Part shown: piece after piece, positions 24,465-36,900 of the stretch | How the letters are laid out: every line of letters begins with the position of its first letter | How positions within the stretch are numbered: the first letter of the stretch is position 1 | Assembly: GCA_933228675.1 (NCBI GenBank) | Contig: OW121740.1 | Span: 157,688,691 to 157,752,690, forward strand | DNA length: 64,000 nt | Origin: Stomorhina lunata | Taxonomy: Eukaryota; Arthropoda; Insecta; Diptera; Rhiniidae | Reading direction: 5' to 3' | The notes under the pieces: model-generated | What the model was told of the DNA's origin: nothing | Seen by the model: only the letters and a program-made list of their open reading frames with translations | The model's database searches: none | Position numbers and translations under genes: made by a program

Positions 24465-25625
24465 ATTCTTTGATGTTAACCTATATAAAATCATATAAAC
24501 TCTATCCATATTGTAGATGTTGAAAAATATTATATATTCCATTTTATATTCCAGTTTTCTGGAACATATTAATGAAAGCTTCAACGGGTGCGCTTAAAAA
24601 TCGTAACTAATATATGTATTGAGGATTTCAGTGGGTTTCAGTACTGTAGTACTGAAAACTACAGTACATGCTATTTACATTGCTCATAAAGAAAAGGTAC
24701 TTTAAAAACCTAAACCTGAAATAAAAGAGCATAATATGCCAAAGTGGATGTACGCAAGGCTAAATATTTTTGCATTAATTCTTCAGTATTAAGGAATTCA
24801 CGCCAGGAGTATCTATATTACATGATCGTATATTTCCAAAATCCTATCGTATGAAAAATAAAGCAGCATGCAAATTTTAATCGTTTGAAATTTTTATTTT
24901 AGTTTTTACAATAAGAAAACAATTTTTTTCGGTTTTTTATGTGTTTATACCGCCTTTTCCAAGCTGGATGTTAATTTGGCTTTTATATATAAAATATATA
25001 TTACCCATAATATTTAAGAATTTCCAAATTGTACTAAATAATGTGGCAACGCTATACTTCATATGCCATAAAAATAAACTTCAAAAACCCTTATTAAAAT
25101 TTAGTAAAAGCCAGTGAAACTACCTTCATTATATCTTCCTTGGTTATATCTAGAATTCAAAAAAGCTTAATTATTGATAAAACTTATTATATGTATTTTA
25201 GAATTGAGTAATTGAGAATGACAGGTTTAAGTTTTTGCATGAATAGATTGATTACTTTACTTGTTTATTTACTAAATATTTTGATTTTAAAGATAAAATT
25301 GTTTACTAAAGGTAATTAGTTTATATATATTTTCAATTTTGTATATAGCTTTTTCATATTATTTTCATTTTTTTTTCATATTAGTTTTATTTTTTATTAA
25401 AATTTAAGAAATTGAAATATTTTCTACAGTTTATCATGAATTTCAATATTCTGTGTGTTCCTCTGAGGCCCATTATGGTATTTCTGCTGCAAAAAAGCCA
25501 TTTCTTGACCACCGCTTTTAAAAAATCGAATGATGCATTTCAATAGAGAAAAGTCTAGATATTAAGGATCAATAATTGTTTTCAAGAAAAAGTTATACTA
25601 TGTGTTATATTGAAATCTGCTTAAT
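24465..25625. other. No feature recognised
   Basis: AT-rich and non-coding. A small palindromic spot at about 24637-24668 (TTTCAGTACTGTAGTACTGAAA) is the only structure noted. Confidence 0.4.
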
Positions 25626-25629
25626 ACAA

Positions 25630-25925
25630 AAAGTTATAAAATTTTTCATCAAACACAGTAGCTCATGCATCGAATATAGTTCCACAGCTTTAATCTTAAT
25701 GTCGATTTAATAAAGATACAAAACCATGGTTTTAGTCTGCAGATTAAAATAACTCGTATATAGTTTAGGAGATATAAGAAAATCAAAAAAGCTCTATAAA
25801 ATTAAGTGTTTTCGTTTTTCTTTAGCCAAAAACTAAGTTGGCTATGGGAAAGGTGAAAGTCTCTTTTGTAGATTGAACGAAAAAAATTCACCGAAATTTA
25901 CCAATCGTAGAACAAAGTTTAAAAT
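25630..25925 (+). repeat. Dispersed repeat, copy in + orientation
   Basis: This stretch (ATATAGTTCCACAGCTTTAATCTTAATGTCGA, then TTTAGTCTGCAGA, TAGTTTAGGAGATAT, and GAACGAAAAAAATTCACCGAAAT, in pieces) matches 56930-57200 in reverse complement. The two lie on either side of gene C. I see no coding capacity. It is likely a worn non-autonomous transposon. Confidence 0.65.
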
Positions 25926-26032
25926 TTTCTGAAAAAAGTCACATAAATTGTAACGCATAATTTAAGCAAAAAGTATTGCAGTCATTTAGGCGTAGCTTTT
26001 TAATCAAATTGAATTTATGTGTAAGTCCATGA

Positions 26033-26695
26033 CGGATTTCAACCAAAATTAGTAGAGCTATTTTTTGGGTCAACCAATAGATGCGTGCCGAATTTTATCA
26101 AATTCTGTCGAGAATTGCGGCTTATATTGAGAAGGAAATTAAGTGAAAAATTAGGGTTCAAGGCAAGTAGCCCAAAGAGTGAACGAATTTCAACCAAAAT
26201 TGGTTAAGCTCTTTGATGGATAAACTAATAGGCGTGTTCCAAATTTTTTCAAATTCTGTTGAGAATTCCGGCTTATACATTGAGAACAAACATACGTGGA
26301 AAATGAGGGTCCAAGTCAAGTACCTCTAAGACTCAAGGGATTTCAACAAAAATTAGTATAACTCTTTCTCTGATGAGAATTGCGACTTGTACATTGAAAA
26401 ATTAGTTGAGCTCTTTGATGGCTAAACAATAGGCGTGTTCCAAATTTTTTCAAATTCTCAACATGTTGAGAATTCCGGCTTATACATTGAGAACAAAAAT
26501 ACGTGAAAAATGAGGGTCCAATTCAATTACCTCAAAGAGACAACGAATCTCAACCAAAATAAGTATAACGCTTTCTCGGATCAATTAATAAACGTATGCT
26601 GAATTTTTTTGAATTCTGATGAGAATTGCGACTTGTACATTGAAAAGAAAAATTGGTGAAAAAATGGGGGTCCAAGGTAGGTATCTTGGATTTCG
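26033..26695. repeat. Tandem repeat with about 150-bp unit
   Basis: Units start with GATTTCAACCAAAATTAGTA at about 26035, 26185, 26339 and 26545, and contain GAGAATTGCGGCTTATA and GAAAAATGAGGGTCCAAG. The third-to-fourth interval is about 206 bp and includes an internal partial copy, as unequal exchange would leave. Units differ at many sites, so the array is old. Confidence 0.8.
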
Positions 26696-26819
26696 ACATT
26701 TTTTTTTGAATTTTTCTTATCTATATAAAACTGAACAGTGCAAAATTTCATCGTTGTAGGGTCACTCTTTCTATTTTCAGTACTTCAATGTATAAAGAAA
26801 GACCACTAATCGAATTCTG

Positions 26820-27516
26820 TGGCTTGGTGCTAAAAGGGCCAATGTCAATTTTCGGATGTTTTGAGTTAGTCGTTGCATTAGGTTCCTCTTTCTACTTTAT
26901 TTTATTTTGCTTCTACAGCCAATCTTTAGTTTATTCCAGAAAAGATTCAAAAGAAATTTAAGGGCCAATGTCACTCTGGGGCCAAATTACGGCATTCGAT
27001 ATCTTAAACATTTTCAAAACATTTGAATAGCATACTTTAAGGATAATCAAAATTATTTAAAAGATGCACAGTTTACTATATTTTTTTGAAGTTATTTGCA
27101 AAAAGATGAACGATAGTAAAAGAGTTTTAATTGAACAAAATATATTTTTAAAAACTAATCAAAATGGATACCAAATTTCAATAAACCTTTTGCATCGAAG
27201 AAACTTTGAACATCCCTAAAGTATACTTCACAATATTCGCTTAAAAGTCTGAAATTTCGATCGATATCGAATGCGGTAATTTGGCCCCTGAACTCATCTA
27301 CAATTCTTTGTCTTGGTGTCTAAAGGGCCAATGCCCCTTTTTTCCTGTTTTGAGTTAATCATTGCATCTGATTCCCTTCTTTAACTTTTTTTATTTGGCT
27401 TCAACAGCTTAACTGTTGAAGGCAATGTTACTTTGAATTTATATGGAAAATAAAAACTAGGAATCAAATCTTCTCAAAACTAGTTTTTTGACATTGACCC
27501 TTTTAGCACCAAGCCA
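26820..27516. mobile_element. MITE-like element with 28-bp terminal inverted repeats, outer
   Basis: Left end GGCTTGGTGCTAAAAGGGCC (from 26820) is mirrored by GGCCC-less GACCCTTTTAGCACCAAGCC ending at about 27515. Within it a second copy of the same end phrase starts at about 27310 (TAAAGGGCCAATGCCCC, then GTTTTGAGTTAATC), and an inner element occupies 26978-27291. No transposase frame is present. Confidence 0.65.
26978..27291. mobile_element. MITE-like element, inner, nested
   Basis: The ends are inverted copies: GGGGCCAAATTACGGCATTC at about 26980 and GAATGCGGTAATTTGGCCCC ending at 27289, about 26 bp each with one or two mismatches. The subterminal parts also pair (CATACTTTAAGGAT against CCCTAAAGTATACT). 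A fragment of the same family is at about 28395-28520 (GCGGCCAAATCGCCGCATTC). There is no ORF; it is a non-autonomous DNA element by structure. Confidence 0.7.
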
Positions 27517-27634
27517 CAGATATATTCGTGGAGTTTGGTGTTCATTCACCCTACTTACAGCTTTGACTGAAATTAGTGTAATTTTTGAATTTTCGAATAT
27601 ATAACAAAAAAACTTTCTAAAATGCACTTATATA

Positions 27635-27986
27635 CAGGCATGTCACATATTCCGTTCGGAATTGAAACCATTCCGTAGTTAAATTCGGATCTAAACGGTT
27701 TTAGGTTCTATAGACTCCGAAAAATTTTAAATGTCCAAAATCATTGTATAACACGATTTTTTTTAATTGAAATCAGTAACTCTATCATTGTTTCAACAAA
27801 TAACACTAAATAATTGAAGAAATTATTCAAATATTGAATAAACAAAGAAAATTATACAAATTCAATTCCACTTTAACAAAGAATGTGGTTTCATTCCGAA
27901 AAATTTATTCGTTTTACTTTTTTTGCAGAAGCAAAACACGGAATTAATTCCACTTCCGAACGGAATTGAGTTTTGTGACATGGCTG
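27635..27986. mobile_element. MITE-like element with CATGTCACA ends
   Basis: The left end CAGGCATGTCACATATTCCG is mirrored by the right end, whose reverse complement reads CAGCCATGTCACAAAACTCA. Both are followed inward by ATTCCGTTCGGAA. Total length is about 352 bp with no ORF. Flanks are AT-rich and a target duplication cannot be defined with confidence. Confidence 0.7.
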
Positions 27987-28389
27987 ATAGTCCCATATAT
28001 TCTCTTGAGATTTCAGAAACAAAAACTGGAGCAAATTCCTATACTAAAAAAATAGGATTTTAATAAAAAAATGGCAAATTTTCACCATACACCATAATTT
28101 TAATTGCAAAAAAGCATCAGTTGGGTTTCATATTTTTATATTATTTAATTTGTTGTACATAAACAATAAAATAAACTTTATTATTGCAGAAAATCATTTA
28201 TGTACCGTGTACAGTTTTTTCAGAAATTGAAAGTCAAATTTCAAAACTGATTTTGTAATAATTATGCTGTGTGTCTTTATTTCAATCGTGATGCCCTTTA
28301 TTTGTTTCTTAATTTTCTCGATACGAAAGGCTTATTGAACTGTAATGTGCTTGAGTAATTTAATAAACTGAATTGATCAAATTAAATAC

Positions 28390-28525
28390 TTAGATTTGGG
28401 AACCAGCGGCCAAATCGCCGCATTCTATATTTGAATATCAAACTTTTTGCAAAATGAATTATTTTTATAATCCCTAAGGAATGTTACACAATATTTGCTT
28501 AAAAGTCTAAGTTTTCGAACGATCT
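28390..28525. repeat. Fragment related to the inner MITE at 26978
   Basis: AACCAGCGGCCAAATCGCCG, then CATTCTATATTTGAA, and further on TTTGCTTAAAAGTCTAAG, follow the order of both ends of the element at 26978-27291. It looks like a partly deleted copy. Confidence 0.55.
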
Positions 28526-28644
28526 ACTAAAAGATCTTACCAATACATCGAAAACAATTACATGTATAGAAATCGAAAGCAAAAGTAATGGTAAACAATG
28601 AACGCTTTTTGTTTGTGTAAAAATTTAACAAGATAATTTTTATA

Positions 28645-29410
28645 CCCTTCACCACCGTAGGTGGAAAGGGTGTTATAAGTTTGTGCTGATGTATGTAACA
28701 CATAGAAATATTTGTCTTAGACCCACCTTTTTGTGTACCTGTAGGCTTAGAATCACTTTTTGAGTCGATTTAGCTGACATCAGTCCATCCGTCCGTCTGG
28801 ACCCCCATATAAACCATTTAATCAAAATGCAGGTCGCAATTCTAGAGATAATTTGATGAAATTTGACACGGATCAGTTTTTTGATAGCGGGACCACGACT
28901 ATTGAAATTCGTCATAATCGGTCTATTATTTATGGTACCTCCCATAGGTCTCACTTTCCGGAATTAATATTTTGGCCGCAAATATCAATATTTTTTCTTA
29001 AGATTTGAAATAAATACTGTTTATGTAAACCAAAATCACTGTATCAAATTTCGTTGAAATTGGTCCACATTTGACCATACAAACTCTTCTGTCAAAACGC
29101 ACTTAATGAGACAAAAATCTCTAAAACGCTTATAAATCTGAAGATAATGAGAATTTTAAGTTAATTTTTTGCACAACTGTAATCAATTTGCCAAATTTCG
29201 AGATAATCGGTCCACATTTGACCCTAGCACTCATACAAGTCCAAATGACGGAAACAGCTTAAATATATAAGTTTTGAGAAAATGTTTGTATAATGGCAGA
29301 ATTTAGCAAATATTTGTCTTTATACAGGAAAAAGAACACCTTTGACCTATGTATATGGTATAGGGTACCATATGGTCGGGCTTGACCGACTGCAGCACTT
29401 TCTTCCTTGT
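28645..29410 (+). mobile_element. Mini-me/DINE-like repeat, nearly full length
   Basis: Starts TATACCCTTCACCACCGTAG, contains GTCTTAGACCCACCTTTTTG, a GTCY run (CATCCGTCCGTCTGG), and the phrase AATTTGATGAAATTTGACAC, and ends GTCGGGCTTGACCGACTGCA followed by GCACTTTCTTCCTTG. The open frame on the minus strand at 28673-28954 is incidental. Family knowledge: short, non-autonomous, Helitron-like elements of flies that seed GTCY microsatellites. Confidence 0.72.
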
Positions 29411-30575
29411 TTAAGATATATTTCTATCGAGAAAGAGTTTCGTATAGAGTATACAAAAGAGATTGGAGAAGAAATAATTTTCGATTTATAATGTTGCATA
29501 TTTTAGAGCGCTCGTTTATTTGTGTGTTTATGTGTAATATCGTTGTTTTTGATTTTACTGTCTGGTACAAATATTGTTCGAAAATATTCCATAATGCAAG
29601 GTAATATTGTACTAAAGACTAGTTTTAGGTAACCTTCCCAAGCCACACGTTTGGTAATTTAATATTAAACTTCAAAATCACCCCATTCCTCTGTCAATAC
29701 TGCCCCTTAAGTGGATCATAGGCTAAATATTTGTACGATGACTTTTTTAACATAAATGTTCATAAGTTAGAAAGGGTCGTTATTAAATCACTGATAACAA
29801 TAATAATTTCCACGACAACATTAAAATTGGAACGAGTGGTACAAAATCACTGATAGCCTCGGAAATAATAATACAAAGAATATGAGAAAAAAAAAATAAA
29901 AACTGCTTTTAAGTTATGTAGTTATTTATGTTGTATTATATATAAATAAATATTTATGTACCATTTCCACAGATTGGCTGTTATGTCGAAAATTGCTTTG
30001 CTAATACCGCTGGTGAAGAGTTTCAAAATTTTATTCTACATAGCTATATCATATAACTGTATCACAATCCCTATTCTGATTTATCTCAAAATATTGAAGA
30101 ATGTTAGCAAATAATTGAATATACATATGTATATATTCAACTATATAAGTATATCTTAATAAATTAACACGAATTGCTATAATTTTTAAAGCTAAATATA
30201 ATTACAAATGCATATTAAGCTAATGATTGCTACAGGTGTTGTTCTATTTATTACTCTAATCAATTTAATTTAATTCAATTCATTTCAATTTACAAGCTAA
30301 TAGAAAAAAATTAATTAATTATACTTTTTATTCTATTTCATATATTTCTATTTATTGACGTATATACGCATTTATTGCTAAAACTTTAGGGGAGATTTAA
30401 TGATTGAATAATTGACAAAAACTTTTTATAATTTTAGTAATTTCATTTGATATGTATTTTTGATTGATTTGATTTTGATATTTTTTGCTATGGGAAAATT
30501 GGTGCTTTTTACTAAACTAAATTAAAATTAATACAGGAAATCATAAATATTTGCATCTAATTATATTTGATGGTT
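29411..30575. other. Downstream flank of gene C, no gene seen
   Basis: AT-rich sequence following the stop of gene C on the minus strand. It should contain the gene C 3' UTR and its polyadenylation site, but the many AATAAA-like words prevent choosing one. Confidence 0.4.
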
Positions 30576-30902
30576 TTAGAAATAACTCTTTAAGCTGGCA
30601 TAAATAACAAATGGCATGACGACTGTCAAAAGTGATAGAACTAAGTTTGCCGCTGAAATTTAGAAATGGGTATAATATTAGATTTTTATAAGAAATTTGT
30701 AGTAAAAGAAAATTAGCAAACTTACCACCACTGCAGATGTCATGAACTAAATCCTCGAAATAGCCATTTTCGTTATCACATAAACAAATTTTAGCTTTTG
30801 TTGACATAAACTTGGCCACACCGATGGTGCGATTCGAATTTTCATATTGACAGACCAAACCGTCCTCACAGTCGTTGCTGCTGATGCATTTGTGGCGGAG
30901 GC
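30576..30902 (-). CDS. Gene C exons 3 and 4: module 2 and anchor
   Basis: Exon 3 (30902-30726, 177 nt) encodes the second six-cysteine module with cysteines in HKCISSNDCEDGLVC, KICLC and DICS. Exon 4 (30652-30576, 77 nt) encodes the hydrophobic C-terminus. The 73-nt intron between them has donor GTAAGT and acceptor AAATTTCAG. Confidence 0.85.
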
Positions 30903-33900
30903 CTGAAAGGGTTTGGAACGGGAGTTAATGAAAATTAAGCAATAATTTAATCTTTAATATTTATTTAACATAACAATAGCACTCAATGCATCATAATGCA
31001 TTATAGTGGGTTATAATCCCATTATAAAGGGATTTTAATACACTATAATCATATTATAATGCTTAACATTTATATATTTTAGTGATTTTTTTACATTTAA
31101 GTGCATTATTATTGCATTATAATTTGATAATAAAGCATTATAATACTTTATACTGCATATAATGCATTATAATGCGTTATAATATATTATAGTTGCATAA
31201 CAATGTGTTATAATCGCATTATAATGAGACTTTAATACATTATTATATACTGTAATCCATTATTATGATTTATACTATATATTATGCACTATATATAATT
31301 ATATTATAAAACATTATAATGCGTTATAATCTCATTATAATTGTTTATACTACATATTATGCATTATAACGTTATAATTTAATTTTAATGCATTACAATG
31401 TATTATAATCCCATTATAATGCTTTATACTGCATAATTTGTGTTATAATGCATTAAAATTGCATTATAATGCATTACAATTGCATTATAATCGCATTATA
31501 ATTCATTATAATCGCATTATAATGCATTATTATTGCATTATAATGCATTATAATTGCATTATAATTGCACAATAATGCATTATAATTGCATAATAATGCA
31601 TTATAATTGCATTATAATGCATTATAATTGCATTATAATTGCATTACAATGCATTATAATGTACTATAATTGCATCTGAGTGCTTTATACTGCAACTATG
31701 CGTTATAATGCATTATACTATGCATTATAATTCATTATGATAAATTATATTCGCATTCTTATGAGTTATAATCGAATGATAATGATGAATAATGATACTT
31801 TAATACATTATAATATACTTTAATCGCATTATAATGAGACTTTAATGCATTATAATGTACTATAATCACTATAATGCAAATATAATGTATTATAACGCAT
31901 TATAATGCATAATATGTAGTATAAAGCATTATAATTCGATTATAGTATATTATAATGTATCGAAATCTCACTCTAATGCGATTATAATGCATTATAATGC
32001 AAATATAATGTATTATAATGCAATATAATACATTACATTTGCGTTGTAATGCATTATAATCGCATTATAATGAGTTATAATACATTATATTTGCATTATA
32101 ATCGCAATATTACAAGACTTCATTACATTAGAATATACAATAATCATATTACAATGCTTTATACTACATATAATGCATTATAATGTGTTATAGTACATTA
32201 TATTTGCATTATAATGCGTTATAATCTCATTATAATGAGATTTCAATACATTATAATATACAATAACCGTATTATAATGCATTATGTTATGTATTATAAT
32301 GCGTTATAATCGCATTATAATAAGACTTCAATACATTTTAGAATACTATAATTGTATTATAATGCTTTATACTACATATTATGCATTATAATACATTATA
32401 ACCGCATTGTATTACATTATAATCGTATTAAAATGCATTATAATTGCATTATAATGCGACTTTAACACATTATAATGTACTACAATCGCATTATAATGCG
32501 TTATAATATATTGTATTTGCATTATAATCGCATTATTATGAGAGTTTATTGCATTATAATGTAATATAACAGCATTATAATGCTTTATACTAAATATTAT
32601 GCATTATAATACATTATAATCATATTATAATGCATTATAAGAGCATGAGACTTTAATACATTATAATGAGACTTTAATACCTTACAATGAGACTTTAATA
32701 CATTATAATGAGACTTTAATACCTTATAATGAGACTTTAATACATTATAATGTACTACAATCGCATTATAATGCATTATAACACATTATAATGCATTATA
32801 ATCGCATTATAATGAGACTTTAATACGCGCGATCCTTAGTTTTTAAGTTTTGAATCTTACCGCTCTTTAAGTATCCACAAGTGTACTAAAGAGAACTGGA
32901 ATTTTCCCATCCTTTTTCTCTCTTTGGTACTCAGATACAAAATCTATGTTTTTATCCGTGTCGCTTAGCTAAGATATTGAAATTGTAACTAGCTTTACTT
33001 AACTTACTTACTTCACTTATCCTACAACAGTCAACAAGAAAGGTGCGTATCCCGCAAACAATAAATTATTTTATAAACCCCCAACTAATCCCCAATCTTT
33101 TTTAATTATTAATATTTGTACCAATATTTCTGTGCTACACCCCAACATTTTGGTCCTTCTCCCGGAGCCTTGGAACGGCGAATATTGGTCTCAAATATTT
33201 TTCATTACAGATTTCATAACCCCCGTGGAAAATCACATTTAAACCCCATCTGTAATAACCCCAAAAGCTAATAAGAGGATTTATAAAACGAAAATCATCA
33301 ACATCATTATCAACATCATTATCAACATCATCATCAACATCATCATCAACATCATCATCAAATAATCAACTATAATTCATCATTAACTCTTCGAAAAATT
33401 TTGTCTTGTTTTTTTTTGCTTGTCTGGTCCCTTGGCTGTCAGTTTTCGATTTCGGTCTTATTTTTTTATACCCCCGTGAGCTTTTATATAGCGTTGCTAA
33501 TACATCATGGCTTCCCTCGAGACATTCATCCGCGCTTCCGATCGTGTGGTCGAATTTCAGGCCTACTTTGACACGCTATCTGCCGACGTCCACTCAGTAC
33601 ACACGCTTGAGGTCCAAAAGGATGAAATTGTGCGGCTATGGGCTGATTTTAGAAGGTGTTATGACGATATCCTGAATAAGTTTAACGAGTTAGAAGAAGA
33701 CATCGATATTGAGACACTTAAATCGAGATTCTTTTCTACATTTGAGGCTCATGTGAAAGTTTTGTCCAAACTTAATGAGCTAGTGGATTTTCACCAAGTT
33801 GAACCTACTACACCTCCCCCTGTCATTGCAGCCCCCTCTTCTATCCCCATCGTTGATTCTGCTCCTCACATTTCATTGCCACCTTGCGATACAGAAGTCT

Positions 33901-36900
33901 TCCATGGTGACTACCAGTCCTGGCCAACGTTTCGGGACATGTTTACCGCCCTGTACCGGAATAGTAAGCGTCTGTCTCCCGTCGAGAAGATGTGCCATCT
34001 TATCAAGAAGACCCAGGGAGAGGCTCGGGAACTATTGAAGACTTGCCCCATAACCAATGACGGTTTCGAGATGGCATGGCAAAACCTTGTGAATAGATAT
34101 GAAAATAAACGTATCCTTATAAACGCTCAACTTAAGATACTCTTCAACATAACCCCCATATACAAAGAAACGGCTAGCAATATCCGAAAAATTCAGAGGA
34201 CAATCAACGATTGCGTTACAAATCTATCCCTCCTAAAAATTGACACCGCCAATTGGGATATCATATTCGTGTATATCTGTTCCACATGTTTACCGGAAAT
34301 TACTCTCAGTCTATGGGAACAATATCTGCCGAATAATACCGAGTTGCCGACATGGAAGCAGATGGACACATTCCTAACATCGAGGTTTCAAACTCTGGAA
34401 TCGGTCGCAGATATTAGGACCACATTCTCAAATCCCCATAATTGCCACCCCAATAATCAGAAGTTTTCGAGACCCAGGAATCAAAACTTTTCTGACACAA
34501 AGAAGGTAAACAGTTATAACACAAATGTAACAAACGATAAGCCAGGAAAATGTTTCCTATGTCCAAATTCTCATCCCCTCAGACTTTGCCCATCGTTCCT
34601 TAGTATGCCTACGGAAGAGCGTTTTTCAATTGTGAAAAAGCAAAAGAGGTGTACTAACTGCTTAGGAACTTCGCATGAATTCAAAAAATGTAAGAGTCAG
34701 TACGTTTGTCACTTGGGCAAACAAAAACACCATTCGCTGTTACACCGTTCAGAGAATTCGTCTAATACAAACCCCCAGTTCAGTCCCAGGGTAGCGACTT
34801 CAAACCCCAATAAAGCGATGAGTAATCCTCATGTTTCAAACCCCCCTTTAAATACAAACCCCTCAACTTCAGCTAAAGCCGCAGCCCAAATGAGACAATC
34901 TTACTCCACACAAATACAGTCCACTACAAACTCAACAGTTTTGCTCGGAACAGCCCTCGTTGACATCTACTCTGATGACCTTAAATACACCGTACGAGCA
35001 CTAATCGATTCAGCATCCGAAGCTACTTTCATATCAAAGAAGCTTCAAGGAAAACTTGCTCTCAAAACTCGATGTTCTCAAACCCAAGTCCACGGTCTTA
35101 ACGAAGCACTCACTGCTACTTCCACTCAGCTTTGCTACATACGCATCGGCTCTCCTCTTGATGAATCATTTAAAACTCACACAGACGCCTTAGTTGTCAA
35201 AAAACTGACTGGTGAACTGCCATATTACCCCCTCTCAGCTTTAAGAAACAGTGAGTTTTCGGACTTAAAGATGGCGGATACTCATACCCATAAATGTTCG
35301 GAAATTGAACTTTTGCTGGGGGGAGATATCTACCCGAAGATACTCAGAAACGGACTGCGTTGGGACAGTAATCAGTCTTTAGTGGCACAACAAACTGTAT
35401 TCGGTTGGATTGTCACTGGAAAACTTGGTTCAGTGAACAGAATTAAGTCGGTTTCATCGTTTTATAATACCATCGCCCTAAACGACCAAATCAAAAGATT
35501 TTGGGAACTGGAGGAAGTGCCAAAGAAGCCCCGTCTCTCGAATGAAGACTTGCACTGCGAAAATGTGTTCCAGTCCACCACTTATCGCAATAGCCAAGGA
35601 CGTTTTGTGGTTTCTTTACCCTTTCGCAGAGAATATCCCGAGGACATCAATATTGGTTCATCGCGTCATATAGCGCTGTCTCAATTTCTCCGAAATGAGA
35701 CTAGATTGCTGAAAAACCCCCAAATTAAGACCGAATATGATCGAGTCATTTGTGAATACTCTTCATTAAACCAAATGGCTCAAGTTTCCCCCTCGTTCAC
35801 CGCTAATAGCACATATTATTTGCCACATCACGCTGTTATCAAACCTGACAGCACTACCACAAAACTGCGGGTAGTTTTCAATGCTTCAAGCCCCTCATCT
35901 AATGGAAAAAGTCTCAATGACTTACTTTACCCCGGCCCAACTTTGCAATCAGATCTAAATGTGTTAATGCTTCGTTGGAGGCTCTTCAGATATGTATTCA
36001 ACTCTGACATTGAGAAGATGTATCGCCAGATACTTGTGAATCCTTCACATACCCCATTTCAAAGAATAATATTCCGAAAAACTCCCGATGAAGATCCACA
36101 AGACTTCGAATTAAAAACTGTTACCTTCGGCGTAAACAGTGCCCCGTATCTGGCGATTCGTACCTTACATGAGTTAGCTAAGTCCTGTGAAAGTACAAAC
36201 CCCATAGCGTCAGAAATCTTAAGAAATTTTATGTACGTTGATGACGTTTTGGCCGGCGCTCATACCCTGTCTACCGCCTTAAGAGCTCGAAATCAGCTTA
36301 TCGAAGACCTACGATCCGCTGGATTTGAACTCCGTAAATGGACTGCCAACCACGAGTACCTACTCAAAGATCTACCCCCCGAACACCTCTTAGGTGAAGA
36401 ATTTCTCAAACTATCGGACTCGTGTACTACAAAAACTTTAGGCTTGCGTTGGAATGCGGGAAGTGATTATTTCTACTTCCAATTAAAAAGCTACCCCAAT
36501 CAAAAGTCAACATCAAAAAGATCAGTTTTGTCTGAGATCGCCAAACTCTTTGACCCCGCCGGTTGGCTAGCCCCCAAAATAATCGTTGCCAAAATCATTA
36601 TGCAACAAATCTGGAAAGATGAGACAGACTGGGACGAAAGTTTAAAGGACTCAACTCTAAAACAATGGCACGAATTCATTGAAGATTACATCAATATAGA
36701 AAATATAAAAATTCCCCGATTCGTTGACTTTGATCCGTCGTATTCTATAGAACTTCATGGGTTCTGCGATGCGTCGGAGAAAGCTTATGCTGCCACACTG
36801 TATCTTCGGGCAGAAAATAGCGGTTGCGTCTCAACACATTTGTTAGTTGCGAAAACGAAAGTGGCCCCGATAAAATTCATCTCGTTACCCCGTAAAGAGC

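Noticed and set aside
28673..28954. 93-residue minus-strand frame
   Set aside because: It falls inside a mini-me-like repeat whose other copies lack this frame.
33406..33675. Frame upstream of and overlapping the BEL gag start
   Set aside because: It runs in another frame through the leader into gag; the ATG at 33507 opens the long frame with the gag domain.
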